From contig NC_045141.1 of the NCBI RefSeq assembly GCF_008831285.2, positions 23,276,742-23,340,741 on the forward strand: a stretch of DNA of 64,000 nt, in the 5' to 3' direction. Below are positions 1 through 13,300 of the stretch, one piece after another. Source of the stretch: Nymphaea colorata (taxonomy: Eukaryota; Streptophyta; Magnoliopsida; Nymphaeales; Nymphaeaceae). Position 1 is the stretch's first letter; the number at the start of each line of letters is the position of its first letter. Made by a program: the position numbers and the translations under genes. The notes below the pieces were generated by a model. That model was given only the letters and a program-made list of their open reading frames with translations. It was not told the origin of the DNA and did not search any database.

Positions 1-174
1 AGAGTAACAATTACTTGAAACCTTAAGGTAGAAAGAATAAGAACTCAATGGTAGATTTCCACCAGTACATGATATCAACAGTAACTGCTATTATTAAGGA
101 TATGAGAACATGTGAGAACTGAGAAGCAACATCAAGGCAGTAAATACAAGCTAACTTGATGAAAGAAGACAAAC

Positions 175-2386
175 CTGTTCCCGGAAAGCAGCAGAATCTG
201 CAGCAACAGATTCTGTAGTAGTTGAGTATGTTCCTTCCCTGCTTGCAACTGCACGACTCAAGGGCTGCACCTGCCTCATACAGGAATAACAAAGTTGTGA
301 ATACCCCCTCACCGTCAACATTTCCATCATTCAATAAGTAATCAGATACCATTTTACCTTTTTGTCACGAATGAACTTAGCTTTATCTACGCTGCCACTC
401 ACAACTGTAGGCTGGCTTGCTGCATTAGAAGGATTTCTTGCAATCTCGACCAATTGCTGCAATGACTCTGGTAGTCCAGTTCTCATGGAAAGCTATGCAC
501 CAAAAAAAGGTAATACTTATGCAAGCTAAAAACAATGGATTTCAGGCATGTCATGATAGTATAGCTTGATGCACATGAACTTTATTAAGTATATTAGCAT
601 TTCCATCTTTTAATAAATAAAATAAGTTGGAACCACCAGGCGATGCAGAAATGAGAATAAGAAGAGACTACCTTCCCCAGTGCATCAAGAAGGGACTGGA
701 ACTCTGATGCACTAACACCAAGCTCCTGAGCCACCAAACTTTGGACCAGCGCAATAGCAAAATCTGTAGCAGCTTCTGCAGAGAACTTGCAACAATAAGC
801 GATATGACTAGCATATTCATTTCACTCCACAAAGGATTCTAGTAATACGTACTATTTTTTCCCCCATCAATCAGTTTTGCCAGATGCACATTGTACTCAG
901 CAAGATTTAGCAGTTCAGACCTAATAAGGCCGAAAATGATATCCTTGTTGTACTTACGTTCCTCATCAGAGTATATAACCTGATTTTTGAAGAAAAGTAA
1001 AGAACCAACAGCTTATCAGTCCAAAAGTAGATCATTGCCCTTCAATATCTGGGCAAAAAAAAGCAACAAAATAGACAATTTTATTTGTAATAATGGACCA
1101 TCATCCATGGTTAATTAGTAAGTTTCTGTGTGAGGCACAAAGCAATACTTTGAACGGTTTATATGGAACAAAATACAGATGAAGTCACCAAAATCTACTG
1201 ATTATTCAATCTCCATAAACAACCAAGTTCATGAATATTTGACATCAACACCAGTCACAGAAAACACAAGCTGCCGGCTGCGAGCACATACTGATGGACC
1301 ATTTTGGTTCACATAGTTCCTTGTAGATATTGTGGTTTCAGTCCATTTTTGGACTCACACATGCAAGACCATCCAAAAATTGGGGCTTTGTTTAATGCAT
1401 CTTGAATAAACAATGTGTTTCTCCAAAGTCCAAACCCTTGACAAAATCAAAGCGTCAGAGCCTGGAGAAGCACACTGTGGGTCTCCAGCAGCCATCTGAC
1501 CTCCAGTGACCTCCGATGAAGCGGTATCTTCTCAGGTTAGTTTATTTTTCCCTTTTCTCTTCTCTTCTTTCTCAGCCAACATGAGCACGACTGCACAATC
1601 ATGTGGGACTAACTGTGTGTTGCCCGTGGGATTGCACAATCATAATCTAGTCTGGCATATCCGGTGAGCACGACTGCACATTGACAAAGGAGCATGTGTT
1701 TGTAACTTGTATTCAGTCAATTAATGTTTGTTGTATAATCATGTAGGACTGTGTATGCTACAGTTTTTTTTTTCTTTGTGAATCTGTGATGTTTTAATTG
1801 TTTTTCATGCCACTAAATGGCTGAATGGTTAACACTTTGTTGAAGGTTGGCTGAATGGTGTGTCTCTTTGTTTTTCTTGAAATCAAAATAAATTTGTATG
1901 ACTCTGTGTTAGAATAGATTATCTTTTACCATTATATCAGATTATCCTAAGTTCTTAACATAAAATCAAGTTTTGATTCCTTGATATTATACGTTACAAC
2001 TACAAAAAGCTTGAACCTGTGTATAGTATACTTTCTTACCATTCATCTCCATGGTGTTACTGTGTATGCATAGCTTGATTCCTTGATATTATATAAAGCA
2101 TACAAATTTTGCAGTGTGTATGCTTAGCTTCAAGCTTCATATATTGTTTATTTGATTTCCTAGACAAAACTATAAGTTTGAATCTATAAATTTTGAACCA
2201 TGAATGTGTTGTTTTGATTGTTTAAAATCTTAATATATATATATATCCTCCAGACTTCTTGAGTTTCATCCAATCATGACCACTTGATGCCATTACATTG
2301 GCCAAGTGTTATTAAAGTTGATTAAACACATAGCCTGATTCGGAGGATTTCTCTGTCCAAACCTGAATGGAGAAATCCACAAATCG

Positions 2387-2426
<40 letters not shown>

Positions 2427-4375
2427 AAAGAGAAAAGCCCCACATTTTTTCCATCTAACCGAAGAAAACAAGCTAGGGAGCTTCCACATTTAGGCTGCCA
2501 CGTGAGCATCTACTTTGAACATGCATTCGAAGAGCATAGGCATAGGCTTTTGCAGCTTTGCTACATAGTAATCATGGCTTCAACAAACAAGTCTACCTTG
2601 AATGGATGTCAAACAAATGGAAGCAATCAACATTTTTTGACATGAACATAAAATGATATATGGATTAAAGTCTAAGAAAGACCAGTAAAGGAATTTTTTC
2701 TTAATCTCAGATTCTCAGGAACTAACTAACACCGTGATACATGCATGTACTGGTTTTACTAGCATGAACGGTATAGTGACACGATTGGCATAGAAATTAG
2801 ATGCTACATTTCACTTTCTGTGTAACGCAATAGCAAGTCAAGCTGAAGTATTATGTAGGTATTGAAGCAACCATAACATATAGACCGCATTATTTATTGA
2901 AGACCACACCACTGAGAATCTACAGTATACATCAGTAGATATCCAAAATACTCCATTTAATGCAAAAACAAAATTTAAAAGATCGATTACAAATTCATGT
3001 TCTATAAAACAGAAATTTTAAGGAAGGCCTAGACATTGAAAATGAATGCAACAAGTAGGCACGTACCCAGCTGGTCAATTCCTTGACGACAAGTTTGCAT
3101 ACATCTCTAATTGCAACCAGGATAGCAAGATTAGAAGATACAAGAACACTATTTGATGAGTGTTCATATAAGCTCTTGAAAACCTGCATTTTCAAATCAG
3201 GTAACCATAATTAGAAAAAATTGCAGCCATTAACATTGAGGAACTTGCAAAATCACTTTTCAAAAATTACCTTTTGTGCAATAGCCATGGCAGCCTCATC
3301 TTTGCTTACACATCTAAGAATGATTTCAGGAACCTCAGCAATAGGAACCTGCATATTCGGAAAAAAAGAACAGAGGGAACACCATATCAATGCCTAAATC
3401 ATATGCAGCCAGAATAGCATATGCTTAAACTAACAGCCCCAGTCATGGGATAAAGTGGGAGAAAGCGAGAGTGATATTATCCCCCGTTTACTCCAACTTG
3501 CAGAAAGAATGCAAGAAAAGTTTTTCTTCAAATTCCTCGTGAGCAATATGTGACAAGTTCATTCGAAGTTACACTATCCAGTTTAAACATCAGTACCTGA
3601 ATTTCAGCCTCCCTTGCATCTTTGGCAACCAAATTCTCAAGCTGGAATGCATAAGGTTTTTTATCAGTATCAACACATTTGATAGGCATAACTTTTGGAC
3701 AATTGGAAGGGAACCTACCTTCTGGGCCACCGCCTCGTATTTGTCTAATGCATCACCTGTAGTCAAAGGCTCAGATATGCTGGCCCCCAGGCGCTCTGCG
3801 GCTGATTGTGGAAGAGATGGCTGTAATGAAGGCACGGAGTCCTTGCATCAATTAGAATTGCTGTCAGGATAACAATTTGAAATAATTGCACATTAACAAA
3901 GAGAACAGAAAATAGCCTTGTTCTGACCTTTACAGAATTAGCAGATTCTCCGGGGTGCACTTCAGTGGGCACAGCAGGCAATGCTGATGATGCAAAAGAA
4001 CTGGCTTCTGTAATACTCTGAGTGGCTGCATCAGGTGTTCCAGGATTACAAGTAATTCTGAAACAAACAAAAACCAATTCTTAGCAAAGACAACTCTGCC
4101 ACGTACAAGTAAATCACAAAGCAACTAAATCTTAAAGTAGATGCCAACCCAGTGTCCAGTTCCTCAGGGATATGGTCTGAAGGCTGCACAGTAGAACCAA
4201 ATCCTGCAGCTAGTTGTGTGGTTGAATAAATGCTTGAGTTAATCGGCACTGAGCTGGATACATAAGCACGAGACAAACCAGAACCAACAAAGCCACCAGA
4301 AGATGCAGGTTGTGCAGAAGATATAGCATTTGAACTCTGGCTTGGTTGGTTTTGCCATGGGAACCTAGCAAAATC
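175..4375 (-). other. NOT1: NOT1 exons 31-40: variable linker and start of the C-terminal half
   Basis: Exons: 4375-4149, 4057-3928, 3841-3719, 3641-3597, 3348-3271, 3183-3067, 979-853, 775-672, 492-358, 270-175; residues about 1521-1914. Exons 31-33 are Ser/Pro/Gln-rich. Exons 34-40 are helical and conserved: [52 protein letters not shown]. The donor at 174 keeps the frame open toward the missing NOT1 C-terminal domain. The 2.1-kb intron 3066-980 holds microsatellites and no gene. Confidence 0.88.
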
Positions 4376-7300
4376 CTGCACAAATAATGATGTAAAATTA
4401 TTCAAAAGAAATTGATTTAGAAAAAAAGAAGTGATTCAGATTAACCACTACATAGATTTAAGCGTACGAATTTTCCTTATATGACAAAGATATATGCGAA
4501 TAACAACATGGCCAATGCCATTTTTAGTGGCATTAAAATATAAAAATCACTATACCCAATAAATTAAACAAATCCAGCAAACCCCTATCAAACTCATCAA
4601 CTCTTTCTAAGCCACATGTGAATCAGACCACCAAGCTCTCAAGGTAAGTCTCCCTATGTCATAAATATTCTATCAAATATATAATATTGCTCACCAAGCA
4701 GACACTTAAGTAATTCCTTAACAATTAACATGCATCTTCTATTCAGACTAGATAAAAAGGCATAGAAATGGACGTGTACATGCCTAACAAAAACCACATA
4801 ATTTCAACATCTCACTGGCAGCATCAAGTCTGCTGATATAAAAGTCAAAAACCTATAAGATTCGCTTCTTCAAATTGTTTTCATCTCTTTCAACTATCAG
4901 CAGAAACAAATTCTAAGTGTAGTATACATGGCCTGACATTTAGTTCACAACTTCACATTCACAGCAGCACAAAGTTAAAATTTGATATTACCCATAATTT
5001 TCCAATCAAACTGAAACTTTCACCAAGTTGAGCCACAAAATCATGATAAAACAGTAGTCTTGTGCACTTGAAGGCCCACCTTTTTATTTTGCATATTACA
5101 AGAACCTTTAAAAACATGTACCTCATATACTCTTTGTTGTGCAGCAGACAAGCGACCAGGCTTTGGACGAAGAGCTTCTGGAAGGCGAGCTAGAGTTCCT
5201 TGTGAATAGGTACTGGCCTCATAAAAGGCAGCATTAAGGTTTTCCCTTTGTTTCCTTCGCAGAGACAGCAATTCAGCAAATTCGTTTTCAATTCTTTGAA
5301 GAGCCTATAAAATTGATCAAAGTTAATTCCTCAAAAAAAAAAAGAATTGCATAAAAAATATGAGACATATGAAGTGCTATCTAGCTTTGTAATACAAATG
5401 CTCCATAATTTTAGGACTCAACACTATGAGAAAGAGTGAGACAGAAAACACTGGAAAGACTTCAATGTACTAGATGCAAAGGCTGCGATAATTTGCCAGA
5501 CCCTGAAAACTTGATTTGCAATCATCGAATTCAACAATGTCAACCAAAGTTGCAAGACATAATCACTTTGTAACAATATTCAACAAATTAACTAACTAAA
5601 CATGCTTTTTTTGGGGAAAAATAACACTTTACATATGTGAAGTCCAGATGCACCTATAAATAACCAAAGCCATTTGCACATCACAACATACAATCCATTG
5701 TTTTGGCTAGAGACAGCAGAACTTTCGCACAAGAAGCTATGTAAAATGCTTTAGTGGGCGCATACATACCTGCTGGAAGCTTAAAATAGACATCAAAAAT
5801 CTGTATGAGAAGTAGCCAGCAATTATAGAAAATGGTAATTTTTGTAGAAGATCTTAGCGTTCGTTTAGAAGCAGATAAGAGAATAAGGAGAAAATGAATG
5901 GTGTGTGCAAGTAATCATCAAACTGTTAAACACAAAACCAGATTTCATGCATCTTAGAACAATGAAGTACTGCACAAAAAACACATTTGGCAAAAACAAA
6001 AACAACATATATAGAAGGCCAACAAACAACATCACCACAAAAAAGTAGCACGAGAAGACTCAATTGTCACATAAGAGCACTCACTTCCCTGATCTTCTTC
6101 TCACTTCAAAATTCAACTAGGCCAAGAAAATATGTGTGGTTAAGGGAGCTACGGAATCAACATTTAGCATCATTGTAAGATACTTATCTGAAAAGGAATA
6201 AAACCAAACACCCACCTTATCCGTCGCAACTTGCTCAATTAATGCACATCCTAAATCAAGATTGTCATTTGTTACAATCTGCACAACTTGTTCGAGAACG
6301 TCACTTGCAAGATTTGACATATTTACAGATGGAAGATAATTCCTCAGCTGATTTGAAATGGCAAGCCGGAGGGGTTCCTGCAATGAACCACAAAAGGTTA
6401 TCGTGACTATGAAACTTTAAATTGGGAGTAACTGGAGAAACAGTAGTCGCTCAAGCATTTTCTTTTGGGACACACATCCATCAATAAGGATCAAAAGGAA
6501 TATGTGGTCATAAATGCAATAGCTAACCTTGCATGTCACATGAGCTAAACTTCCTGCTAGACTTGCAACCATCAAGTTTGCAGCGTTGTGTGTACGGCTC
6601 TCATCTGATTCCATGGCATAATCCTACAACACAAATGTCAAAAATTACATAAATAAGACACAGAATCCATCCACTGGTTAAAGCAAAAATTCAGTTTCCA
6701 GAAATTTTCAGCAAGGGAAAATCTTGCAATCAATCTCATTCATTTGTAAACTTCTATTGAATGCCAAAATCCAAACTATGAAATGTGTGACTGTGTCTGA
6801 CTCTTTGTGTGTGTGTGTGTGTGCGTGTGCATGTGTGTGAGTGTGCGTGCGTGTGTGTGTGTTTGTGCCTGTGCACACGAAAGAGAGACCCTTAGTACTT
6901 GATCACTTGTATTATAACAATAAAATGGTGGCTTTTATCATATAAAACAGGCTGGGCCTTTTCATTTTAAGCCCAAAAAGGTAAGAAGTAAGGATAATTC
7001 AATTGCCTGATTGTAAAAGAGTATCCCATGATTTCATCCCCACTCGTAATACCCAAGCTGAAGACATAAAAGGCTGACAGTCATAAGAGACCTTGAAAAT
7101 AATGCCTCTTGCATTTCCCAAATTAAAGCTTTATAAGATAAAATGATAAAATTATCATTCTCTAAGGTTTTCCCATAATAACATTGAAGTGATATTCTAA
7201 CTAAAAACATATTGAAGATGCACTAACTCACATAAAAACAGGGAAAACATAGTGAACTGTTTTTCAAGCATTTTCTCAAGAAACTCAATCATTCCAACCA

Positions 7301-10300
7301 CATTACTGACCTTGCCTGAAAAGGAAGAAGTTTCATAACATACCTTTGAAACAAGTTCTTTTGTTGTCATGCATGCTATGTTGACGCTACGCTCAACAAC
7401 AGGGGATATTATCTCCCTCATAGCCCTTTCCATGGATAATGGCACTATTCTGTGATATTGTGAAAAAAACACATAATCAGGCAGTCATGTTTTATCTGAA
7501 ACAAAAGCTGACTGGCAGTCCGCAAGCATCAATGACATGTAAATTGCATAAAAACAACTCTAAACCTTGGAAGCTGCAGTTGCTGACTTATTGGATTGAG
7601 CTTCGGATTGATAATCACATGAGTTCCAAGATTAGGGATCGGCATCGAAAGCTGCTAACAATAATTCATAAGACCATAAGTCACAATGATCTATAAATGT
7701 TATCTGTTTATCACACAACAATGCACCATTAGAGTAGAGGAATGGATCATTACTTGATTGACAGAAAAAGGTGCCTGCGTAGGAGCAACCTGTGATATTC
7801 CCTGAGCAGAAGGTATGCGTTCAGTCAATCCTAGGTTCCCAATTTTCTCATCCTCCCCCAACGTGCTTGATGAAAGGTGAAGTGAACCAGCATACTGCCA
7901 AGACCAAGTATTTGCTCAATGAATTGGACATGCATGTCCTCTACAGATACAGATCAAAATCAAAATTCGTACACTTGAATGGCTGCTAGGATGTGGTGGA
8001 ATGACCACTTCAGGCTGCAGATCGACTTGACCCAGTGGAGGGATTATCCCAGTACTAAGATCAGCAACAACCTGCTGCTGAGATGCACCAAGATCTTTAT
8101 TTGAAAAATCAGGATTTCCTTCCACTTCTCGGACACGATTTTTAAGAAGAGAGGTAGATTTAGCATCTTTCATTTCCACACCTAAGTTCTTAAATAACAC
8201 CTGCACGTAGGCAAAAATCATCATATTTCTGTGAAAGAATTCTAACAAAAACAACAGTTTATGCAAATGGGTCAATGAAGCATGTCCAACAGAAAGAAAC
8301 CATACTTCTATGTCGAACTTCAAATTCATTTTCAGATTTGGAAGAGCATAAATTTCTGCTAGCAAACCAAGAATGCCCATTGTCCACGGATTGGGAGGCT
8401 GATAAGCCAGGCTGGATTGACAAGGTTCCAAGATCTGCAACAAAACAGGAATTATTCCAAGCCAAAAAAAGTTATCATGTCAATCAAGAAACAGCAACAA
8501 GCAGATACCTTTGAAGTAAATGGAATCACTGCAATCATCAACCCTTTTTCATATGCCTGACAAGAGGAAACATAGATATCAATTAGAAATCAGCACTACT
8601 TCACTTGCACAAAAGCTACCTCGAAGATTTTTCTTCTTTCTAGCCACAGTAACGGCACAAGGATCACCAGAACTATGATCTCCTGGAGAAGAAAATCCAA
8701 AGATGAACTACTTCCTGACAGACAACCATCAGCCATGCAGCTTGAGGTCTAACAATCCAGAACTTGCAAACTTGTCAGACCTCAACTTTGGCGAGAATGA
8801 AATTGAAAATATATGATAACATCTCATCAAATATATACAAGCACAACCTTGGAGAGAATAAAAATCATAACACCAACATGGCATATTTAATGTTTCAATC
8901 CCAAAGTCGCTTACACTAAAACCATGTTGCCTTTGAACCAAGTATTAGTTACACCATAAAAACTTTCAGAAAGGAATAGAAACCACACAATGAACGTCAT
9001 ATCAGGTGAACAGTGGACACGAGCTTTAAAAAACCAAGTAACAGCTTGATCAGAAAATGACAAAAACATACACCTGGAATAAATTCATAAGTTCATTTAG
9101 GTGTATCATTTGAAAACGATTCATAGATTAATTTACTAAGATATAAACTTGCACATTCAGTTACCATTACTCTGATTATTTTGATAATCAGGTTCGTTTC
9201 TAGAAACTTTTACTTAAAAGTTCCATTCAGTTAGGAAACAATAGGAATTGCTATTGAATATAAGAAAAATGGGCCAGATATGTCCATCCCTGCAGGAATG
9301 ACTGCATAGATATGAATAAAGCTGCAGCTAAGAAATCAGAGTTGACAACTGAAAAAGAAAATTAGCAGAGAGCCATAAGGTATAGTTTTAGATGAACGTA
9401 AATCACCTTTAAGAAGGCATAGGATGGCAGCAGCCATAACCATTAACAAACAAGAAGAGCAACATAACTAGCAAGATAAATATTGGGGAAAACAATCTAG
9501 ACTAAACATCCAAATTCCTCGGTTTGCTACCAAAGTCATACCATAAAAAGTGAAAAGACCCATGCAGGATGAGTCAAACGGTATGGCGAGAAGGATTCTC
9601 ACAGAAATCCTTTTCAGCATAGCATGATTCACATCATCCAGGAGAAACTTGAAACTCCTAGCAGCAGGAAATAGAAGTCATATACCTCAATTATTAGCTG
9701 CTTTGGATCTATTTCTCTAGCCCTCAATGCTTGATTCCTACCAATTGTAAATTTTCCAAGCCAGCTACCAAGGTTTTTGAGCAATGATCTCTCCTCTGAA
9801 CTTGATTTTATGAGTTCTGATCTGAGAAGAACCTAATAGAAAGGCACACAATAAAAGAATTTGGAAGAGAGTAAGGATCCATGTTTGCAATCAGTTGACG
9901 AGACAAATGTCAGAAAGACAGAAGAATAACAAAGGAAAAGTTCACTAAGGGCATCAAAGTAACCTTGCAATTCTCGTAAGTAGCTTTGACAATTTCCTTG
10001 TTTAATGATTTCGAATTCACCTTGTCCAAGAACTTCAGATACAGATCGTGAAAATTTGGCTCAATGCTTGCTCTGCCAACAATAAAGCATCATAGTTTTT
10101 AGTAAAGGATCCGGAACATACACTAAAAAGAGCAAAAGAAAATAATGCAAAAAGAAAATCGCAAGGGACAGGGAGGGAGAAAAGCAAAGCAAAATTTATT
10201 AGACAAAAGACCAAAATTGTTAGTTGCCTTTAATATTTTTCATCACCTTTTCATCACCATATACTGAGCAAACCAGGGATAATATTGCTCTTTTAGAATC

Positions 10301-13300
10301 TCAATGAACTCCTTTGCTTTGATTTCCACATTAGCTGCTGAAATGTTATTAATCATGAAAAATATCTTGTCCTGAACTTCTGAAGGAGGTGCCTACAGAT
10401 CAAGCAACAAAGAAATTGAAGCAAGCCAACCAGCAGAACTAGATAAAGCAAGAAGATATTGAAGGATAGAAATGAAGAGAATTAAATAGGACACCTCTAT
10501 TGGAGTTTCCCGCCTCTCAGCAGCAGCAACAAGTGTTTCAATATTCAAAGCAGCCCCAAAACCAGTATTATAAGTTGTCTGTCTAAGCACACCTAGAAAA
10601 GATAAACAAACTTTTAGCATACGCAACCCACTTTGGAGAGAAAGCATGTACACCTGCATGCACATGATCATTCCCATGAGAAAAGTGCTAGCATACGGCG
10701 TCATATAGCTCCTTAACTTGTGAGTTGAATAGTGCTGTTATCATGAAATATTACCTGCAGGTGTCAACCCTCTTGAAGAGCGAAGAAGTCCAGGGGATGT
10801 CAACATGGAAGTGGGTGCGGTAGAAGGTGAAAGAGATGGCACACTTTGAGATGACTGAGATGCAGTTGACTACAGAGGCACAAACAAAAAATCACTCATC
10901 CTATAAACTAATCAACTGAAAAAGGAAAACTGAATGTCTTTATAAAGTGAAAAATATGATCAATAATTAAAGTGCAAAGATGCATACCTTTTGAACATTA
11001 ACTAGGTCAACATTATTAGGAATCGAGGGTGACTGCACTGAAGAAGACAAAAGAGGTTTAACAAGGCTAACTGGAGCATTGGAAGCCTTATGGCGATCCT
11101 CCAAATAACTTGGATGTCTCTGTTGCAGCGGTTGTTGAGAGGAAACTTGTGGCAAAGACTGGACAGTACTGGAAACATTCATCTGCCAAGATGATGAACA
11201 ATGGAAGTATGAGATTTCATTCACAACACCAAAGATTTACCAACATGGCCATACACACACAGCGAGTGTGTCATGGCCTCAAGCATGATATAACATGAAC
11301 TGCCAAAAGCTGCAGATAACCAGTTTGAAACATGCTTAATCGGATGGTGTAGGTAAGTCCACTGATCTGGAGTGGACCATAAAGGTCTGTTCAGAATGGT
11401 TATTAACTTATTCATTATCTTAATCCCTAGGTAAGCCTCACACTTCATAAAAAGGAGGGCAATTAAAGAGTGGATAAAAACATCACGGTGCAACTTTATC
11501 AAATGAAAATAACGTAAAGCAATAAACCATGTTAAATAATATAAGAATAATTTTTTTGGGACATGGGGTAGATGAAATGGATAAAAATCAAGATGCCACC
11601 ATAAATATTTACTACCAAAAAGAACAGTCTGTGCATCCAAATATTAACAAGTAGACATAATTTTTGCGACCAGATGCAGTTATAACCCATCAGAAATCTA
11701 CACCAGAGAGAGAGAGAGGATGGGCAGTCAACATCATTTTTCAAGTGTCACCCATAATATTGCAAAATTTTCATCAGAACGCTTTGCTTTGATCTCAAAA
11801 GAAACGGTGGAATGAATGAATAGGTCCAGTCTTCAGTAAATTACTTTTATTCCCCATTGTACACCATAGACTTGATGTACCACAAGCTCCCCATTTCAAC
11901 GAAGCAGAAAAGGGCTGAAAAAAGGATTATTGACAATTGAGTTGTATTGTCATGGAGAACAAACTCAATTTGTCACAAATATTTTTTTTCATTTCAAGAA
12001 AATCGAGCAAAAGAAGAGAAACCAAAACTTAAAGAAAAGAGAGATGATGAGTGAGACACTACCGATAACAGCAACATTTTTACCTTCTCATAAAATTCGC
12101 TTCCAAACTGCATAGAGCCAAATATTGAAAATAGTTTCAATGATGCAACAAAAACTCTACAGTGTAACACTTATACTGTACACAATCCAACAAGATTTTA
12201 CCATAAACCTAGAGAAGATTCAGAAAAATCAAACAAGTAGCTTCAAAACTCAAATATGAAAAATAAAGGGAAAATGAAAATGCTGAACTAAATATTCTTA
12301 CATCTGCAGTTTCAGTGGCTTCTAGAGAAATATTATTTTGTGGTTGATCTGAAGAAGCACTATTCCCTCCAATTGATTCAGACTGGCTTGATGAGATACG
12401 AGCTAGAATCCTTTCAATATATGACACTAGCTCAGGGTGAGTAGCACGTAAATGAGATATCTGTAAAATATGATTGCAGTATTGTGGCCACTCCTCCAAC
12501 CGGTCCATGAACTGCTCCAATGCTTTGGAACCAAACAAGAACATCTGAAGCAACAAGTTCAAAGAAATATCTCAAGACAAGTTATTGAAAGGAAAGATAA
12601 AAAAGAAAGAAAAAAGAAGTCACACCTTTGAATCAACTGACTTGCGCAAAGAATCAAGGACAACCCGTAGAGCAACACCAAGAGTCAGATGGGATACAAG
12701 CTGATGTTTTATGAGAGAACCTGCATCCAAATGCATCACATAAACATGTGTGGGCTACAGCTACAACTACATATTAGAAGATGGGGAAAAACATGATGGA
12801 CTTTATCATTATTTAGACTGACAGTAGTCTCTTCCCTACATGAGATACTAGTGATACTAACACATAAGTAGCCAACATAGGGAACACAGTAACCAGACAT
12901 AGCCTGGACTACGAATAATGCTTCAATCATTAAATTCATTTCTATAGCATACTAATAGGAAACCAGCAACGTAACAAGATTTCATAAGATAAAACAAGTT
13001 TTTCCAGATTCATTAGACCCCTTAGTATAAGCCCAGAAACAAAATGGTTACTATACTCAAAGTCAAGACACTTCAACAGGAAGCACACCTAAGTTCATAT
13101 GTTCTTGCAGTGAATGTTCTACCAATCTAAATAGAGGTCAAAAGAAAGGCAATTATTTAATTTGTCATGACAGCCAGGAACCAACCCTAATGGAGGTTTG
13201 ACAATAAACAACAATAATAGCAAGGGAAGACACAGCTCAATTGTCTGTAGATGCCATAAATTTTCATTCATGAGGAAACAAGAAACCCTCACCAAAAAGA

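Noticed and set aside
2312-2645. Overlapping open frames crossing the TA/CA microsatellite
   Set aside because: The translations are driven by dinucleotide repeats (alternating Tyr/Ile, Thr/His) inside a NOT1 intron.
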